Below, piece by piece: positions 26,635 through 35,572 of a stretch of 64,000 nucleotides of DNA. The stretch is taken from the NCBI RefSeq assembly GCF_009831765.1, contig NZ_WSSB01000001.1, forward strand, positions 407,829 to 471,828. Reading direction: 5' to 3'. The notes under the pieces were generated by a model. The model was not told the origin of the DNA. It worked only from the letters and a program-made list of their open reading frames with translations, and did no database searches. This DNA is from Craterilacuibacter sinensis. GTDB lineage: Bacteria > Pseudomonadota > Gammaproteobacteria > Burkholderiales > Chromobacteriaceae. The translations under genes were made by a program, and so were the position numbers. Numbering within the stretch: position 1 is the stretch's first letter; each line of letters opens with the position of its first letter.

Positions 26635-27676
26635 TGGCGGCATGAATGCCGCAACGGCGGCACTGGCCGCAGCCGAGACGCAGGAGCATGCCTTGTCTCC
26701 GGTCGAGCAGGCCGCCATTCTTTTGTTGTGCATGGGGGAAGAGCCTGCGGCAGCCGTGTTGCGCTGTCTGAACCGCGAGGAATTGCTGCAGGTGACGCAG
26801 GTGATGAGCGGCTTAAGCGGGATCAAGGTCGATACCGTCAAAACCTCGATCCAGAAATTCTTCGACGAGTACCGCGAGCAAAGCGGCGTACATGGTGCCA
26901 GCCGCGCCTTCCTCAAGCGTTCGCTGGATCTGGCATTGGGCAGCGATATTGCCAACTCGGTACTCGACCAGATCTACGGCGATGCCATACGTCCCAAGAT
27001 GGCGCGCCTGCAGTGGGTGTCGCCGCAATGGCTGGCCGACCGTATCGCGCATGAGCATGTGCGCATGCAGGCGCTGTTTCTGGCTTTTTTGCCGCCGGCG
27101 CTGGCAGGCCAGGTGCTGGATGCCCTGCCCGAAGCCTGCCATGACCGGGTGCTGGTCAATATTGCCCGTTTAAAAGATGTGGACAGAGACCTGCTGCTGG
27201 AGCTGGAGGAATTGGTCAACCGCTGCCTGGCCAGCTTGCATACGCAAAGCACCGGTGTCGAGGGCATGCAGCAGACGGCCGACATTATCAACCGCATGTC
27301 GGGGGATCGTGGCCGCATGATCGAGCTACTGCGCGCGCATGACCCGAAGATCGTGTCCGAAATCGAGTCGCGGATGTACGACTTCTTCGTTTTGTCGCGC
27401 CAGACCGAAACGGTGATTGCGCGCATCTGCGAAGACGTTTCGCTCGAAATGTGGGCCATCGCGCTCAAGGGCGCCGAGCCTGCGGTGCGCGACGCCATTA
27501 TCCAGACCATGCCGCGACGCCAGGCACAGAACTTCGAGGGCCAGATGCGCCGTCTGGGGCCGGTGCCCAAGAGCCGCATCGAAGATGTGCGCGGCGAGAT
27601 TATGGAGCTGGTCAAGGAAATGGCGGCCAATGGTGAAATCGACCTGCAGCTGTTTCCCGAGGAAGTCGTCGAGTGA
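26615..27676 (+). CDS. fliG: Flagellar motor switch protein FliG (lateral system)
   Basis: Torque-generating C-ring protein. The 353-residue product shows LSPVEQAAILLLCMGEEPAAAVL at the start. The C-terminal torque helix region includes SLEMWAIALKGAEPAVRDAIIQTM, the RRQAQNFEGQMRRLGPV segment and EIMELVKEMAANGEIDL. GTG 26615 overlaps fliF by 20 bp; ATG 26642 is an alternative. Confidence 0.94.
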   Translation: MDNSSLNGGMNAATAALAAAETQEHALSPVEQAAILLLCMGEEPAAAVLRCLNREELLQVTQVMSGLSGIKVDTVKTSIQKFFDEYREQSGVHGASRAFLKRSLDLALGSDIANSVLDQIYGDAIRPKMARLQWVSPQWLADRIAHEHVRMQALFLAFLPPALAGQVLDALPEACHDRVLVNIARLKDVDRDLLLELEELVNRCLASLHTQSTGVEGMQQTADIINRMSGDRGRMIELLRAHDPKIVSEIESRMYDFFVLSRQTETVIARICEDVSLEMWAIALKGAEPAVRDAIIQTMPRRQAQNFEGQMRRLGPVPKSRIEDVRGEIMELVKEMAANGEIDLQLFPEEVVE

Positions 27677-28542
27677 AGAGCTGGCGTTCTTTCCGCTTTC
27701 CGCCGCTGGTGCAGGGCGAGTTGCCTCCCGCTTTTGCCAGTGGCGATGTCGCGCAGGTGCAGGCCTCGGTGGCCGACGGTTTCCGTCAGGGCATGGATGC
27801 CGGCTACCACGAGGGTCTGGCCGCGGGCGAGGCTGCCGGGCGCGAGGCCGGCCAGCGCGCCGGCTATCAGGAAGGGCTGGAACAGGGGCGCCAGCAGGCG
27901 CTGGCCAGCTTGCTGGCACTGGCCGCGCCGCTGGATGCGGCGGCGGCCTCATTGCGCCACACCTGTGACGACTATCAGGCTTTTTTGCGCGAAGGCGTGG
28001 TGGATCTGGTTGACCGGGTGGCACGTCAGGTTATTCGCTGCGAGCTGACTTTGCGTCCGGCACAGATTCTGGTGCTGGTCGAGGAAACCCTGGCTGCCTT
28101 GCCTCTGGTCAAGGGCGAGGTGGAGATCGCCTTAAACAGCGAGGAATACGAGCGTATTCGCGAGCTGGCGCCGGAGCGGGCCAGTCAGTGGCATTTGCTG
28201 GCCGATGCCAAATTGCCGCCCGGTGAATGCCGTATCCGCACTCCTGAAATAGAAGCCGATGCCGGCTGTCGTCAGCGACTGGATGCTTGCCTGGACAAGG
28301 TACGTACGCAATTGGCCACCTTGCCGCCAGACGGCAGCGAGATGCCTCCGGTTGCGCTGGCGCCAGAGGCGCTTGCTCCGGCTGCGACAACCGATACCGC
28401 CAGCGCGCGCAAGCGTGCGCCGGCCAAGGCTGCGCCGGCTGTGAAAACCAAGCTGCAGACCGAGGCCGAGGCGACGGCTGCCCCGGCCAAGCGCAGCAAG
28501 GCTCGCAGCAAGGCGCAAGCGGGGGCTGACGATGCTGCGTGA
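27673..28542 (+). CDS. fliH: Flagellar export ATPase regulator FliH, with basic Ala-rich tail
   Basis: Cytosolic stator of the export ATPase. The 289-residue protein has the Gly-zipper-like region (FRQGMDAGYHEGLAAGEAAG, about 36-60) and the C-terminal FliI-binding domain (VDLVDRVARQVIRCEL to about 200). Residues about 233-289 form an unusual tail of Ala, Lys, Arg and Pro (ARKRAPAKAAPAVKTKL, APAKRSKARSKAQA), unlike typical FliH. The start GTG overlaps the fliG stop (GTGA). Confidence 0.9.
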   Translation: MKSWRSFRFPPLVQGELPPAFASGDVAQVQASVADGFRQGMDAGYHEGLAAGEAAGREAGQRAGYQEGLEQGRQQALASLLALAAPLDAAAASLRHTCDDYQAFLREGVVDLVDRVARQVIRCELTLRPAQILVLVEETLAALPLVKGEVEIALNSEEYERIRELAPERASQWHLLADAKLPPGECRIRTPEIEADAGCRQRLDACLDKVRTQLATLPPDGSEMPPVALAPEALAPAATTDTASARKRAPAKAAPAVKTKLQTEAEATAAPAKRSKARSKAQAGADDAA

Positions 28543-29842
28543 TGCGCTGGGGCAACTTGACCTTGCCAGTGTACCGATGGCCAGTGTGACCGGTCGCCTG
28601 ATCGGCGTGTCCGGCTTGCTGCTGGAAAGTGTGGGCTGTCCGCTGGAAACCGGGCAGCGTTGCCTGATTGAAACGGCGCGCGGCGAGTGGCTGGACGCGC
28701 AGGCAGTGGGTTTCAGGCGCGAAGTCTCGTATCTGATGCCATTCAAAAAACCGGTCGGTTTGATGACGGGCGCCCGGGTCAAGCCGGCACCGGATGCCGG
28801 CGGCCTGATGATAGGGCCGTCCTGGCTCGGGCGCATTGTCAACGGACTGGGCGAGCCGCTGGACGAAATGGGTCGCCTAGGCGGGGACATGCCGCTGGCG
28901 GCACATCCGCCACGCATCAATCCGCTTAAAAAACGTGCGGTGGATACGCCGCTGGATGTCGGCGTGCGTGCCATCAACGCGATGCTGACACTGGGGCGCG
29001 GTCAGCGTGTCGGCCTGTTTGCCGGTTCAGGGGTCGGCAAGAGCGTGCTGCTGGGCATGATGACGCGCCACACCGAAGCCGAGGTGGTCGTGGTGGGCCT
29101 GATCGGCGAGCGCGGGCGCGAGGTGCGCGAGTTTGTCGAGCATGCGCTGGGTGCACAAGGCCTGGCCAAGGCAGTACTGGTGGTGGCGCCGGCAGACGAG
29201 TCGCCCTTGATGCGCCTGAAGGCGACCGAGTTGTGCCACACCATTGCCGCCCATTTTCGCGATCAGGGGCAGAACGTGCTGCTACTGGTGGATTCGCTGA
29301 CGCGCTATGCGATGGCGCAGCGCGAAGTGGCGCTGGCACTGGGCGAACCGCCCGCCACGCGCGGTTATCCGCCTTCGGTATTCGGCATGTTGCCGGCGCT
29401 GGCCGAAAGTGCCGGCAATGGCGAAGGGAGTACGGGCAGCATGAGCGCGATCTACACCGTATTGGCCGAGGGTGATGACCAGCAGGACCCGGTGGTCGAT
29501 ACCGCGCGTGCCATTCTTGATGGCCATATCGTACTGACGCGCGAACTGGCCGAGCGCGGCCATTATCCGGCCATCGATATTGCCGCTTCGGTCAGTCGCT
29601 GCATGGGGCAGGTGGTGCCGCGCGAGGTGAAATTGTCGGCGCAAGCGCTGAAGGCGATGTGGGCGCGTTATCAGGAAGTCAGGGCATTGCTGCCGCTGGG
29701 TGCCTATGTCGCCGGTGCTGATCGCGATACCGACCGCGCTTTATCCCTGCTGCCGGCGATAGAGGGTTTATTGCGTCAGGATGCCGACACGGGCGCATCG
29801 CTGGCCGATAGCTGGCAACAGTTGCAGGAGATTGTCGCATGA
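28532..29842 (+). CDS. fliI: Flagellum-specific export ATPase FliI (lateral system)
   Basis: ATPase powering unfolding and export of flagellar substrates. The 436-residue product has Walker A GSGVGKS (165-171), Walker B LLLVDSLTRYAMAQREVALA, and the family segment GYPPSVFGMLPALAESAGNG. It overlaps fliH by 11 bp and fliJ by 4 bp. Confidence 0.97.
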   Translation: MLRDALGQLDLASVPMASVTGRLIGVSGLLLESVGCPLETGQRCLIETARGEWLDAQAVGFRREVSYLMPFKKPVGLMTGARVKPAPDAGGLMIGPSWLGRIVNGLGEPLDEMGRLGGDMPLAAHPPRINPLKKRAVDTPLDVGVRAINAMLTLGRGQRVGLFAGSGVGKSVLLGMMTRHTEAEVVVVGLIGERGREVREFVEHALGAQGLAKAVLVVAPADESPLMRLKATELCHTIAAHFRDQGQNVLLLVDSLTRYAMAQREVALALGEPPATRGYPPSVFGMLPALAESAGNGEGSTGSMSAIYTVLAEGDDQQDPVVDTARAILDGHIVLTRELAERGHYPAIDIAASVSRCMGQVVPREVKLSAQALKAMWARYQEVRALLPLGAYVAGADRDTDRALSLLPAIEGLLRQDADTGASLADSWQQLQEIVA

Positions 29843-30282
29843 GCAAAGCGCGCAGTTTGCAAGCCTTGAACGTGATGGTGGGGGTGCGGCAGCGGGAGGT
29901 AGAGCGCGCGGCCGACGAGCTTAAAACCAAGCATGCCTTGCTGCAGCGTTACCGCAACAATATCAGTCTGCTGGAGCAACTGGGTGCGCCGCCATCGGCA
30001 GGCCAGGCAGTGTTCAGCAGTTCGCAGGCGATGAATATGTCGGCCTACAAGGGGCAGCTTAGCCAGATCAAACTCAGCCAGCAGCAGGATCTGGCCTTGT
30101 CGGAAGCCGATGCCGAGCTGAGTCGTCAGAGTCTGCTGGCTGCGCGGTTAAAACGCGAGGCGATGGCGCAGGTGCATGATGCTGCGGCACGCCACCTGCT
30201 GCGCGAGATGGAGCGGCGCGAGCAAAAGCATGCGGACGAAGCGGCCGGCCTGAGCTGGCAGCGCCAGACACCTCGCTTTTAG
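29839..30282 (+). CDS. fliJ: Flagellar export chaperone FliJ (lateral system)
   Basis: A 147-residue coiled-coil protein rich in Gln, Arg, Glu and Ala, starting MSKARSLQALNVMVGVRQREVERAADEL. Its size, coiled-coil character and position directly after fliI identify it as FliJ, the central stalk of the export ATPase. It is the last gene of the fliE operon. Confidence 0.85.
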   Translation: MSKARSLQALNVMVGVRQREVERAADELKTKHALLQRYRNNISLLEQLGAPPSAGQAVFSSSQAMNMSAYKGQLSQIKLSQQQDLALSEADAELSRQSLLAARLKREAMAQVHDAAARHLLREMERREQKHADEAAGLSWQRQTPRF

Positions 30283-30410
30283 CCGGCAAGTGCGCAGGAT
30301 AAACAGGATGGTTTTATTAAGTGGCTTAATTGTTTTAGTAAAAATTCAAGAAAACAGCGTGTTTGGTCGCTAGTTAACACTATGGTGGACTGCCCGAACA
30401 GGATATTGCT

Positions 30411-31757
30411 ATGACCGACTTCAATCCCGCCCAGATGGCCAGCCAGATGGCCACCTACTATGTGCAAGGCGCGAAAGCGCAGCTTGATATGCAGAGCAAG
30501 GCCAGCAAGGGACGCAGCGATGCCCTCGCCAGCTTGCAAAAATCGCTGCAGGATTTCCGTAGTGCACTGGATGGGCTGGGTGCCAAGAAAAATATGCTGG
30601 CGATGAGCGCAACCGTCTCGCCCGATGGCGCCGCCACGGCAACTGCGACCGGCAAGGCTCAGGGCGGCCGCTATTCGCTGTTTGTCGAGCAGGTGGCCAG
30701 CGCGCACCAGATCAGCTTTGTGCCGCCCAACGGGCTGGCGGTGGCGAGCGGCGAAACCCTGACGGTGAATGTGGGGGCAAAGAGCTTTTCGATTTCCTTG
30801 AAGGATGCGGATACCGATGGTGTCTCCGGCTTGTCGTCCACCGAGATTGCACGCGCCATCAACCAGCATAAGGACAATGCCGGCAAGGTCAGTGCCGGCG
30901 TGGTGACCGGGCAGGACGGCAGCAGTACGCTGATCTTGTCGGCAGGCCAGACCGGGGCGGCCAATACGATCACGCTAAGCTCAGGCAATGCCGCGCTGGC
31001 GGGTGCGCTCACGGCACCCAAGCAGCTGACCGAGGCCAGGGATGCGGTGGTGTGGATGGGGGCGAAGGGTACCGGGGTCAAGCTGACTCAGGCGAGCAAT
31101 GCCTTTGCCGTCGTGGATGGCGTCACCCTGAACCTGAGCAAGGCACAGGGTGCGGGTGATGCACCGCTGGTGCTGAATGTTGCGCGCAGCGACACCGATA
31201 CTGCAGCCAATGTGCAGGGCTTTGTCGACGGCTATAACGCGCTGCTCAAAAACATCAATAGCCTGACGGTGGCCGGCAATGCCGAAAAGGGGCAGGCGGC
31301 CGGCGCCTTTGCCTCGGACGCCAGTGTGCGTGCGCTGCGTGAGCGGCTGAACAGCCTGATCCGCCAGGATTTCGGCGGGGTCAAATTGTCGGACATGGGT
31401 ATCAGCGCCGCGCGTGACGGCACACTGACGCTGGACAAAAGCAAGTTGGGCAAGCTTCTGGACAGCAAGCCGGATGCGCTGGACAGTTTTTTTAACGGCA
31501 CGACGGCATCTGGCGGCCTGCTTAAAGCCGGTAGCAGCTATCTGGATACCTGGCTGAGCTCGACCAAGGGTGTGCTCAAACAGCGCAGGGATTCCGAAAC
31601 CGGGCTCAAGGCCGATCTGGACAAGCGCCAGAGCCGTATCGACCAGGATTACGACCAGGCTTACCAGCGCTATCTCAAGCAGTACAGTCAGCTGCAGCAG
31701 TTGCAGACGCAGATGGCTAAAACCGTGGAAATGTTGAACAGCAATCTGGGCGTTTGA
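30411..31757 (+). CDS. fliD: Filament cap protein FliD (lateral system)
   Basis: Hook-associated protein 2, the cap under which flagellin polymerises. The 448-residue product has the N-terminal coiled region (about 10-60), a FliD_N-like domain, and a flagellin_IN-type segment (TDTAANVQGFVDGYNALLKNINSLT). The C-terminal stretch reads FGGVKLSDMGISAARDGTLTLDKSKL and ends in a coiled coil. It follows a 128-bp AT-rich gap that probably holds its promoter, and starts the fliD-S-T-K-L operon. Confidence 0.93.
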   Translation: MTDFNPAQMASQMATYYVQGAKAQLDMQSKASKGRSDALASLQKSLQDFRSALDGLGAKKNMLAMSATVSPDGAATATATGKAQGGRYSLFVEQVASAHQISFVPPNGLAVASGETLTVNVGAKSFSISLKDADTDGVSGLSSTEIARAINQHKDNAGKVSAGVVTGQDGSSTLILSAGQTGAANTITLSSGNAALAGALTAPKQLTEARDAVVWMGAKGTGVKLTQASNAFAVVDGVTLNLSKAQGAGDAPLVLNVARSDTDTAANVQGFVDGYNALLKNINSLTVAGNAEKGQAAGAFASDASVRALRERLNSLIRQDFGGVKLSDMGISAARDGTLTLDKSKLGKLLDSKPDALDSFFNGTTASGGLLKAGSSYLDTWLSSTKGVLKQRRDSETGLKADLDKRQSRIDQDYDQAYQRYLKQYSQLQQLQTQMAKTVEMLNSNLGV

Positions 31758-31782
31758 TGCGCCAGAGGCAAGGGGCGGGAAA

Positions 31783-32181
31783 ATGGATTACGAGGCGTAT
31801 CGCAATTATCACGCAGTAAATCTGGAGTCGCAGACCAGTCAGGCATCGCCGGTCGAGCTGGTGCTGGTGTTGTTTGACGGACTGATGGAAGAGCTGGCGC
31901 GGGCGCGGGCCCATATCGAGCACGGCCGCTACGAGGAAAAGGGCGACAGCATTACCAAGTGCATCAATATCCTGAACGGCCTGTCCGGTGCACTGGATTT
32001 TGATAGCGGTGGCGAGGTCGTGACCAATCTGGCCCGCCTTTACGATTACTGTGCCTACCGGCTGTATGACGCAAGCGTCAAGCTGGAGGTGGGGCAGATT
32101 GATGAGGTTCTGGCTTTGCTGGCCCAGCTTAAGGGCGGCTGGATCGGGGTAAGGGATCAGCATGAAGCCGCTCACCCCTGA
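31783..32181 (+). CDS. fliS: Flagellin export chaperone FliS (lateral system)
   Basis: Cytosolic chaperone of flagellin. The 132-residue product starts MDYEAYRNYHAVNLESQTSQASPVELVLVLFDGLMEEL and has KGDSITKCINILNGLSGALDF, the family core. It overlaps the next gene by 20 bp and lies 25 bp after fliD. Confidence 0.95.
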   Translation: MDYEAYRNYHAVNLESQTSQASPVELVLVLFDGLMEELARARAHIEHGRYEEKGDSITKCINILNGLSGALDFDSGGEVVTNLARLYDYCAYRLYDASVKLEVGQIDEVLALLAQLKGGWIGVRDQHEAAHP

Positions 32182-32443
32182 CCCGGGCGCACTGATCCAT
32201 GCGGCCGAAGCGTGTGACTGGACGCGGCTGGCACAGCTGGATTTGCAGTTGCAGCATTATCTTGCCCAGCCCGACGTCACGCGCGAGCGGGCCTTATTGC
32301 TGGCTTTGCGTGAGGCATATCGCGAAGCCGCCGCCATTTGCAGCGCCCATAGCGCACAGCTGGCGCGGGAAATGGCACTGCTGGCCTCCTCACGCGAGGG
32401 GCAGCAAGCTTATGCACTTTTCAGTGAGCCGGAGCTTTTATGA
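32162..32443 (+). CDS. fliT: FliT-like export chaperone (lateral system)
   Basis: A 93-residue helical protein (CDWTRLAQLDLQLQHYLAQ, then ERALLLALREAYREAAAICSA). Sequence conservation is low, but length, helical pattern and place between fliS and fliK match FliT/LafD-type chaperones of FliD. The assignment is by context. Confidence 0.65.
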   Translation: MKPLTPDPGALIHAAEACDWTRLAQLDLQLQHYLAQPDVTRERALLLALREAYREAAAICSAHSAQLAREMALLASSREGQQAYALFSEPELL

Positions 32444-33534
32444 TGTCGCCTGCCTTGTCTGTGGTGCCGGCGCGCCCGGAAGCCGTGCCCGCCACACCGC
32501 CTGTCGCATCCTGCGACGCAGCGAGTCCGGACGATCTGCTCTTTTCCGGTTTGCTGGCAAATTTGCCGCAGGAAGAGCAGCGCCCTGGCGAAGAAACCGA
32601 GCCCAAGCCGGAGTCCCCTCTGCTTGAAGGCGCTAACGGTATGGCCGTGCCTGCACCTGCATTGCCCGCCATGACCATGGTGGCCATCGCCATGATGCCC
32701 CCCAGGGAGGTACAGGCAGAGCCGGGCGTGTTGCCGGCAGATCAGGGTGTTGAGGGTGTGGCTATCGAGAGCCGGCATGCAGCCGCGCAGGCCGCTGTCC
32801 CGGTTCGTGCGGGCGAGACGGCTCTTGGCGCTGCTTTGTCATACGGGTTGCCGGCGACGGATTTTGCTTCCCATTTATTGCGCCAGGCGGCAGCGCCTGC
32901 TCAGCCGAGTCCGCAGTCTGTGCCGGCACAGGGGGCGGATTCGTCCTCCGTATTGTCTGGCGAAATTGCGCCTAGGTTTTCGCCTTCCTTGCCGCTAGCG
33001 CTCGCCGATGGCGAGATGAACAGGCAGGCCGGTGCCAGCGATGCGGGGATGCCCTGGCTGACGGGCTCCAAGGCGGTGGCTGCACCATTGCCGGAGTGGG
33101 CACCGCTCACGCTTGATGCCGGCAAGAGCGCCAGTTGGGGCGAGTCCTTGCGTAGCGCATTGGGCGAGCGGCTGCAGCTTCAAAGCGCTCATGGCATGGA
33201 TAAGGCGCTGATCAGGCTGGATCCGCCGAGGCTGGGTGCGCTGGAAATCAGCATACGGCATGAGAGTGGCGGGCTGTCGGTACAGCTCACGGCCTCCAAC
33301 CCTGATGTAGTCCGGCAGTTGCAGTCCATCGGTGAGGGCTTGCGCCAGGATCTGGCGCAGCGCCAGTTCTCCCAGGTCAGCGTTGATGTGCGTGAAGGTC
33401 AGGCCGGCACAAGTCAAGGGCATGGACGACAAGGTGGGCAGCAGCAGAGCGGGCAGACGCCAGGCAAGGCGCTGGCCGAGGCAGATATCCCCGGTGAGGT
33501 GTTCGAGCTGGGGCAGGGTTTCAGCAGGGTCTGA
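32440..33534 (+). CDS. fliK: Flagellar hook-length control protein FliK (lateral system)
   Basis: Secreted ruler that ends hook growth. The 364-residue product has a long low-complexity N-terminal part rich in Ala, Pro and Gln. The Flg_hook domain at about 240-330 reads KALIRLDPPRLGALEISIRHESGGLSVQLTAS, VRQLQSIGEGLRQDL and FSQVSVDVREG, and a Gln/Gly-rich tail follows. It overlaps the FliT-like gene by 4 bp. A second FliK-like gene is at 17207. Confidence 0.9.
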   Translation: MMSPALSVVPARPEAVPATPPVASCDAASPDDLLFSGLLANLPQEEQRPGEETEPKPESPLLEGANGMAVPAPALPAMTMVAIAMMPPREVQAEPGVLPADQGVEGVAIESRHAAAQAAVPVRAGETALGAALSYGLPATDFASHLLRQAAAPAQPSPQSVPAQGADSSSVLSGEIAPRFSPSLPLALADGEMNRQAGASDAGMPWLTGSKAVAAPLPEWAPLTLDAGKSASWGESLRSALGERLQLQSAHGMDKALIRLDPPRLGALEISIRHESGGLSVQLTASNPDVVRQLQSIGEGLRQDLAQRQFSQVSVDVREGQAGTSQGHGRQGGQQQSGQTPGKALAEADIPGEVFELGQGFSRV

Positions 33535-33542
33535 GGTTTTTC

Positions 33543-33989
33543 ATGAATAAATCGGTAGTAATCGGCGTAGTGGCGGCCCTGGTGGCGGTGCTGGCAGGTG
33601 GCGGCGGCATGTACTTCTGGATGGGGGCCTCCGCACATGCCAAGGCGGCAGAGCCGGCGGCACCCGTGGTCAAGGATGGCCGTTTTGTCAGTCTGGACAA
33701 GGTTATCGTCATGCTCAAGGGTAGCGAAGGGGCAAGCCAGCAGTTTATGGCGATAGATCTGGTGTTTCGCACATCGGACAAGCAAGAGGCCGAGGTCAAG
33801 GCACAATTGCCGTTTTTCCGCAGTATTGCCGTGCGTTCCCTGTCGCAGCTGGGCGCGGCGCAAGCCAGCTCCATGAGCGTCGATGCTTTCCAGCAGCGCC
33901 TGGCTCAGGCCTACAAGGCGACGTTTGCCGGTGAAGGGCGGCCGATGCCGTTCTCCGAGGTCATGGTTGCCAAGCTGATCATCGAGTAG
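33543..33989 (+). CDS. fliL: Flagellar basal body-associated protein FliL (lateral system)
   Basis: A 148-residue single-helix membrane protein (about 5-27: VVIGVVAALVAVLAGGGGMYFWM). The periplasmic stomatin-like domain reads VSLDKVIVMLKG, QQFMAIDLVFRTSDK and ends VMVAKLIIE. FliL proteins support the stator. It sits between fliK and the sigma-28 gene. Confidence 0.88.
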   Translation: MNKSVVIGVVAALVAVLAGGGGMYFWMGASAHAKAAEPAAPVVKDGRFVSLDKVIVMLKGSEGASQQFMAIDLVFRTSDKQEAEVKAQLPFFRSIAVRSLSQLGAAQASSMSVDAFQQRLAQAYKATFAGEGRPMPFSEVMVAKLIIE

Positions 33990-33994
33990 CGCGC

Positions 33995-34678
33995 ATGTAC
34001 GCCGATTACGCCGAAACGGTGTTGCAGGACGAAGGCAGCCAGCTGGATGCCTATTTGCCGCTGGTCAAACGCATCGTGCGCCAACTGTCTTCGCAGTGTG
34101 CGGCCGTGATCGAGCGCGAGGATATGGAACAAATAGGCCTGATGGCCTTGCTGGAGTCGCTGCGGCGTTATGGCGTGCCGGATGAGCGTTTTGCCGGCTT
34201 TGCCGTCTTGCGCGTACGCGGTGCGATTCTGGACGAGTTGCGCCGCCTGGACTGGCGGCCGCGTGCAGTGCGTCAGGATGCGCACAAGGTACGCGATGGT
34301 TTGCGCGAGCTGACGCGCAAGCTCGGACACGAGCCTGGCGAGGCCGAGGCTTGTGCCTTGCTGGGGCTGAGCGCGCAGGCATATGGGCACGCCATGCAGG
34401 CCGAGAGTGCCGAGGCTATGGCCAGCCTGGACGAGCTGTTGGCGGCCGGGCATGAGCCGGGGGGGATGTCGCGTCCGGATGAGGCCTTGCTGGACCGCTT
34501 GAGTCTGGCACAAGCCTTGCGCTTGCTGGATGAGCGCGAACAACGTGTGATCCAGCTGTATTACGAATTCGACCTGAGCCTCAAGGAGATCGCGCTGGTG
34601 CTCGATCTGACCGAGGCACGTGTATGCCAGATCAACAAGGCCGCGCTGAAAAAAATGAAAATGCGGCTTGCCGCCTGA
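33995..34678 (+). CDS. lafS: RNA polymerase sigma-28 factor of the lateral flagellar system
   Basis: FliA/LafS-type sigma factor (227 residues). Region 2 (YLPLVKRIVRQLSSQ, MEQIGLMALLESLRRY, FAGFAVLRVRGAILDELRRLDW) and region 4 (LDEREQRVIQLYYEFDLSLKEIALVLDLTEARVCQINKAALKKMK) are both clear. It is expected to drive the flagellin, motor and late genes, held in check by the FlgM at 37523. It lies 5 bp after fliL and 17 bp before motA. Confidence 0.94.
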   Translation: MYADYAETVLQDEGSQLDAYLPLVKRIVRQLSSQCAAVIEREDMEQIGLMALLESLRRYGVPDERFAGFAVLRVRGAILDELRRLDWRPRAVRQDAHKVRDGLRELTRKLGHEPGEAEACALLGLSAQAYGHAMQAESAEAMASLDELLAAGHEPGGMSRPDEALLDRLSLAQALRLLDEREQRVIQLYYEFDLSLKEIALVLDLTEARVCQINKAALKKMKMRLAA

Positions 34679-34695
34679 CCCCCTGAAAGCAAAAC

Positions 34696-35562
34696 ATGCA
34701 GCAACTACTCGGTATTTTCATTGTCCTCGCCTGCGTATTCGGCGGCTTCATGATCCATGGCGGCTCCTTGGCGGTATTGTGGCAGCCGATCGAATTGCTG
34801 ATCATTTGCGGCGCAGCCTTGGGGGCCATCGTGCTGGGCAACCCCGGTCATGTACTCAAGGAAATGGTCGGCCAGCTCAAGCGTGTCATCCTGCACAAAA
34901 AACAAGGTGCCGAATTTCAGCGCCAGCTGTTGCTATTGATGTATGAGCTGCTGATTACCGCCAGCCAGGGCCTGAAGGCGCTGGACGAACATGTGGAAAA
35001 TCCGGCGCAAAGCCCGTTGTTTACCCGCTATCCGCTGGTGTTGGACGAGCCGAAATTAATGGCCTTTATCGTTGATAACTTCCGCCTGATGGCCATGGGC
35101 AAGATCAATGCCCACGAGCTTGAAGGGGTGCTGGACCACGAAATCGAATCCATCGAGGAGGAGCTGGAGCAGCCATCCAAATCGTTGCACAAGATTTCCG
35201 AGGGCATGCCCGGCTTCGGGATTCTGGCTGCGGTGCTGGGTATCGTGATGGCGATGAACAGTGTAGGCGCCGGCGCAACGGCTGGCGAAATCGCTGCCAA
35301 GGTGGGCGCGGCGATGGTGGGGACCTTTATCGGTATTTTCTTCTGTTATGGGGTGCTTGATCCCTTGTGCAATATGATGCACCAGCAGGTGAAGGAAGAA
35401 ATGTCCAATTTCGAATCGGTCAAGGTGGTGCTGGTCACCCATGTGGCGGGCAAACCGCCGCTGTTGGCCATCGATGCCGGCCGTCGTCTGGTGCAGCTCA
35501 ATACCAAGCCCAGCTTCTCGCAACTGGAATTGTGGATTAATGCGCTCGAAGGCGTGAGCTAA
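34696..35562 (+). CDS. motA: Flagellar stator protein MotA (lateral system)
   Basis: Proton-driven stator subunit. The 288-residue product starts MQQLLGIFIVLACVFGGFMIHGG with four helices. It contains EGMPGFGILAAVLGIVMAMNSV and VGTFIGIFFCYGVLDPLCNMM, the typical MotA/LafT core. The cytosolic loop carries charged residues facing FliG. It lies 10 bp before motB. Confidence 0.95.
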   Translation: MQQLLGIFIVLACVFGGFMIHGGSLAVLWQPIELLIICGAALGAIVLGNPGHVLKEMVGQLKRVILHKKQGAEFQRQLLLLMYELLITASQGLKALDEHVENPAQSPLFTRYPLVLDEPKLMAFIVDNFRLMAMGKINAHELEGVLDHEIESIEEELEQPSKSLHKISEGMPGFGILAAVLGIVMAMNSVGAGATAGEIAAKVGAAMVGTFIGIFFCYGVLDPLCNMMHQQVKEEMSNFESVKVVLVTHVAGKPPLLAIDAGRRLVQLNTKPSFSQLELWINALEGVS

Positions 35563-35572
35563 GGAGCGGGCA

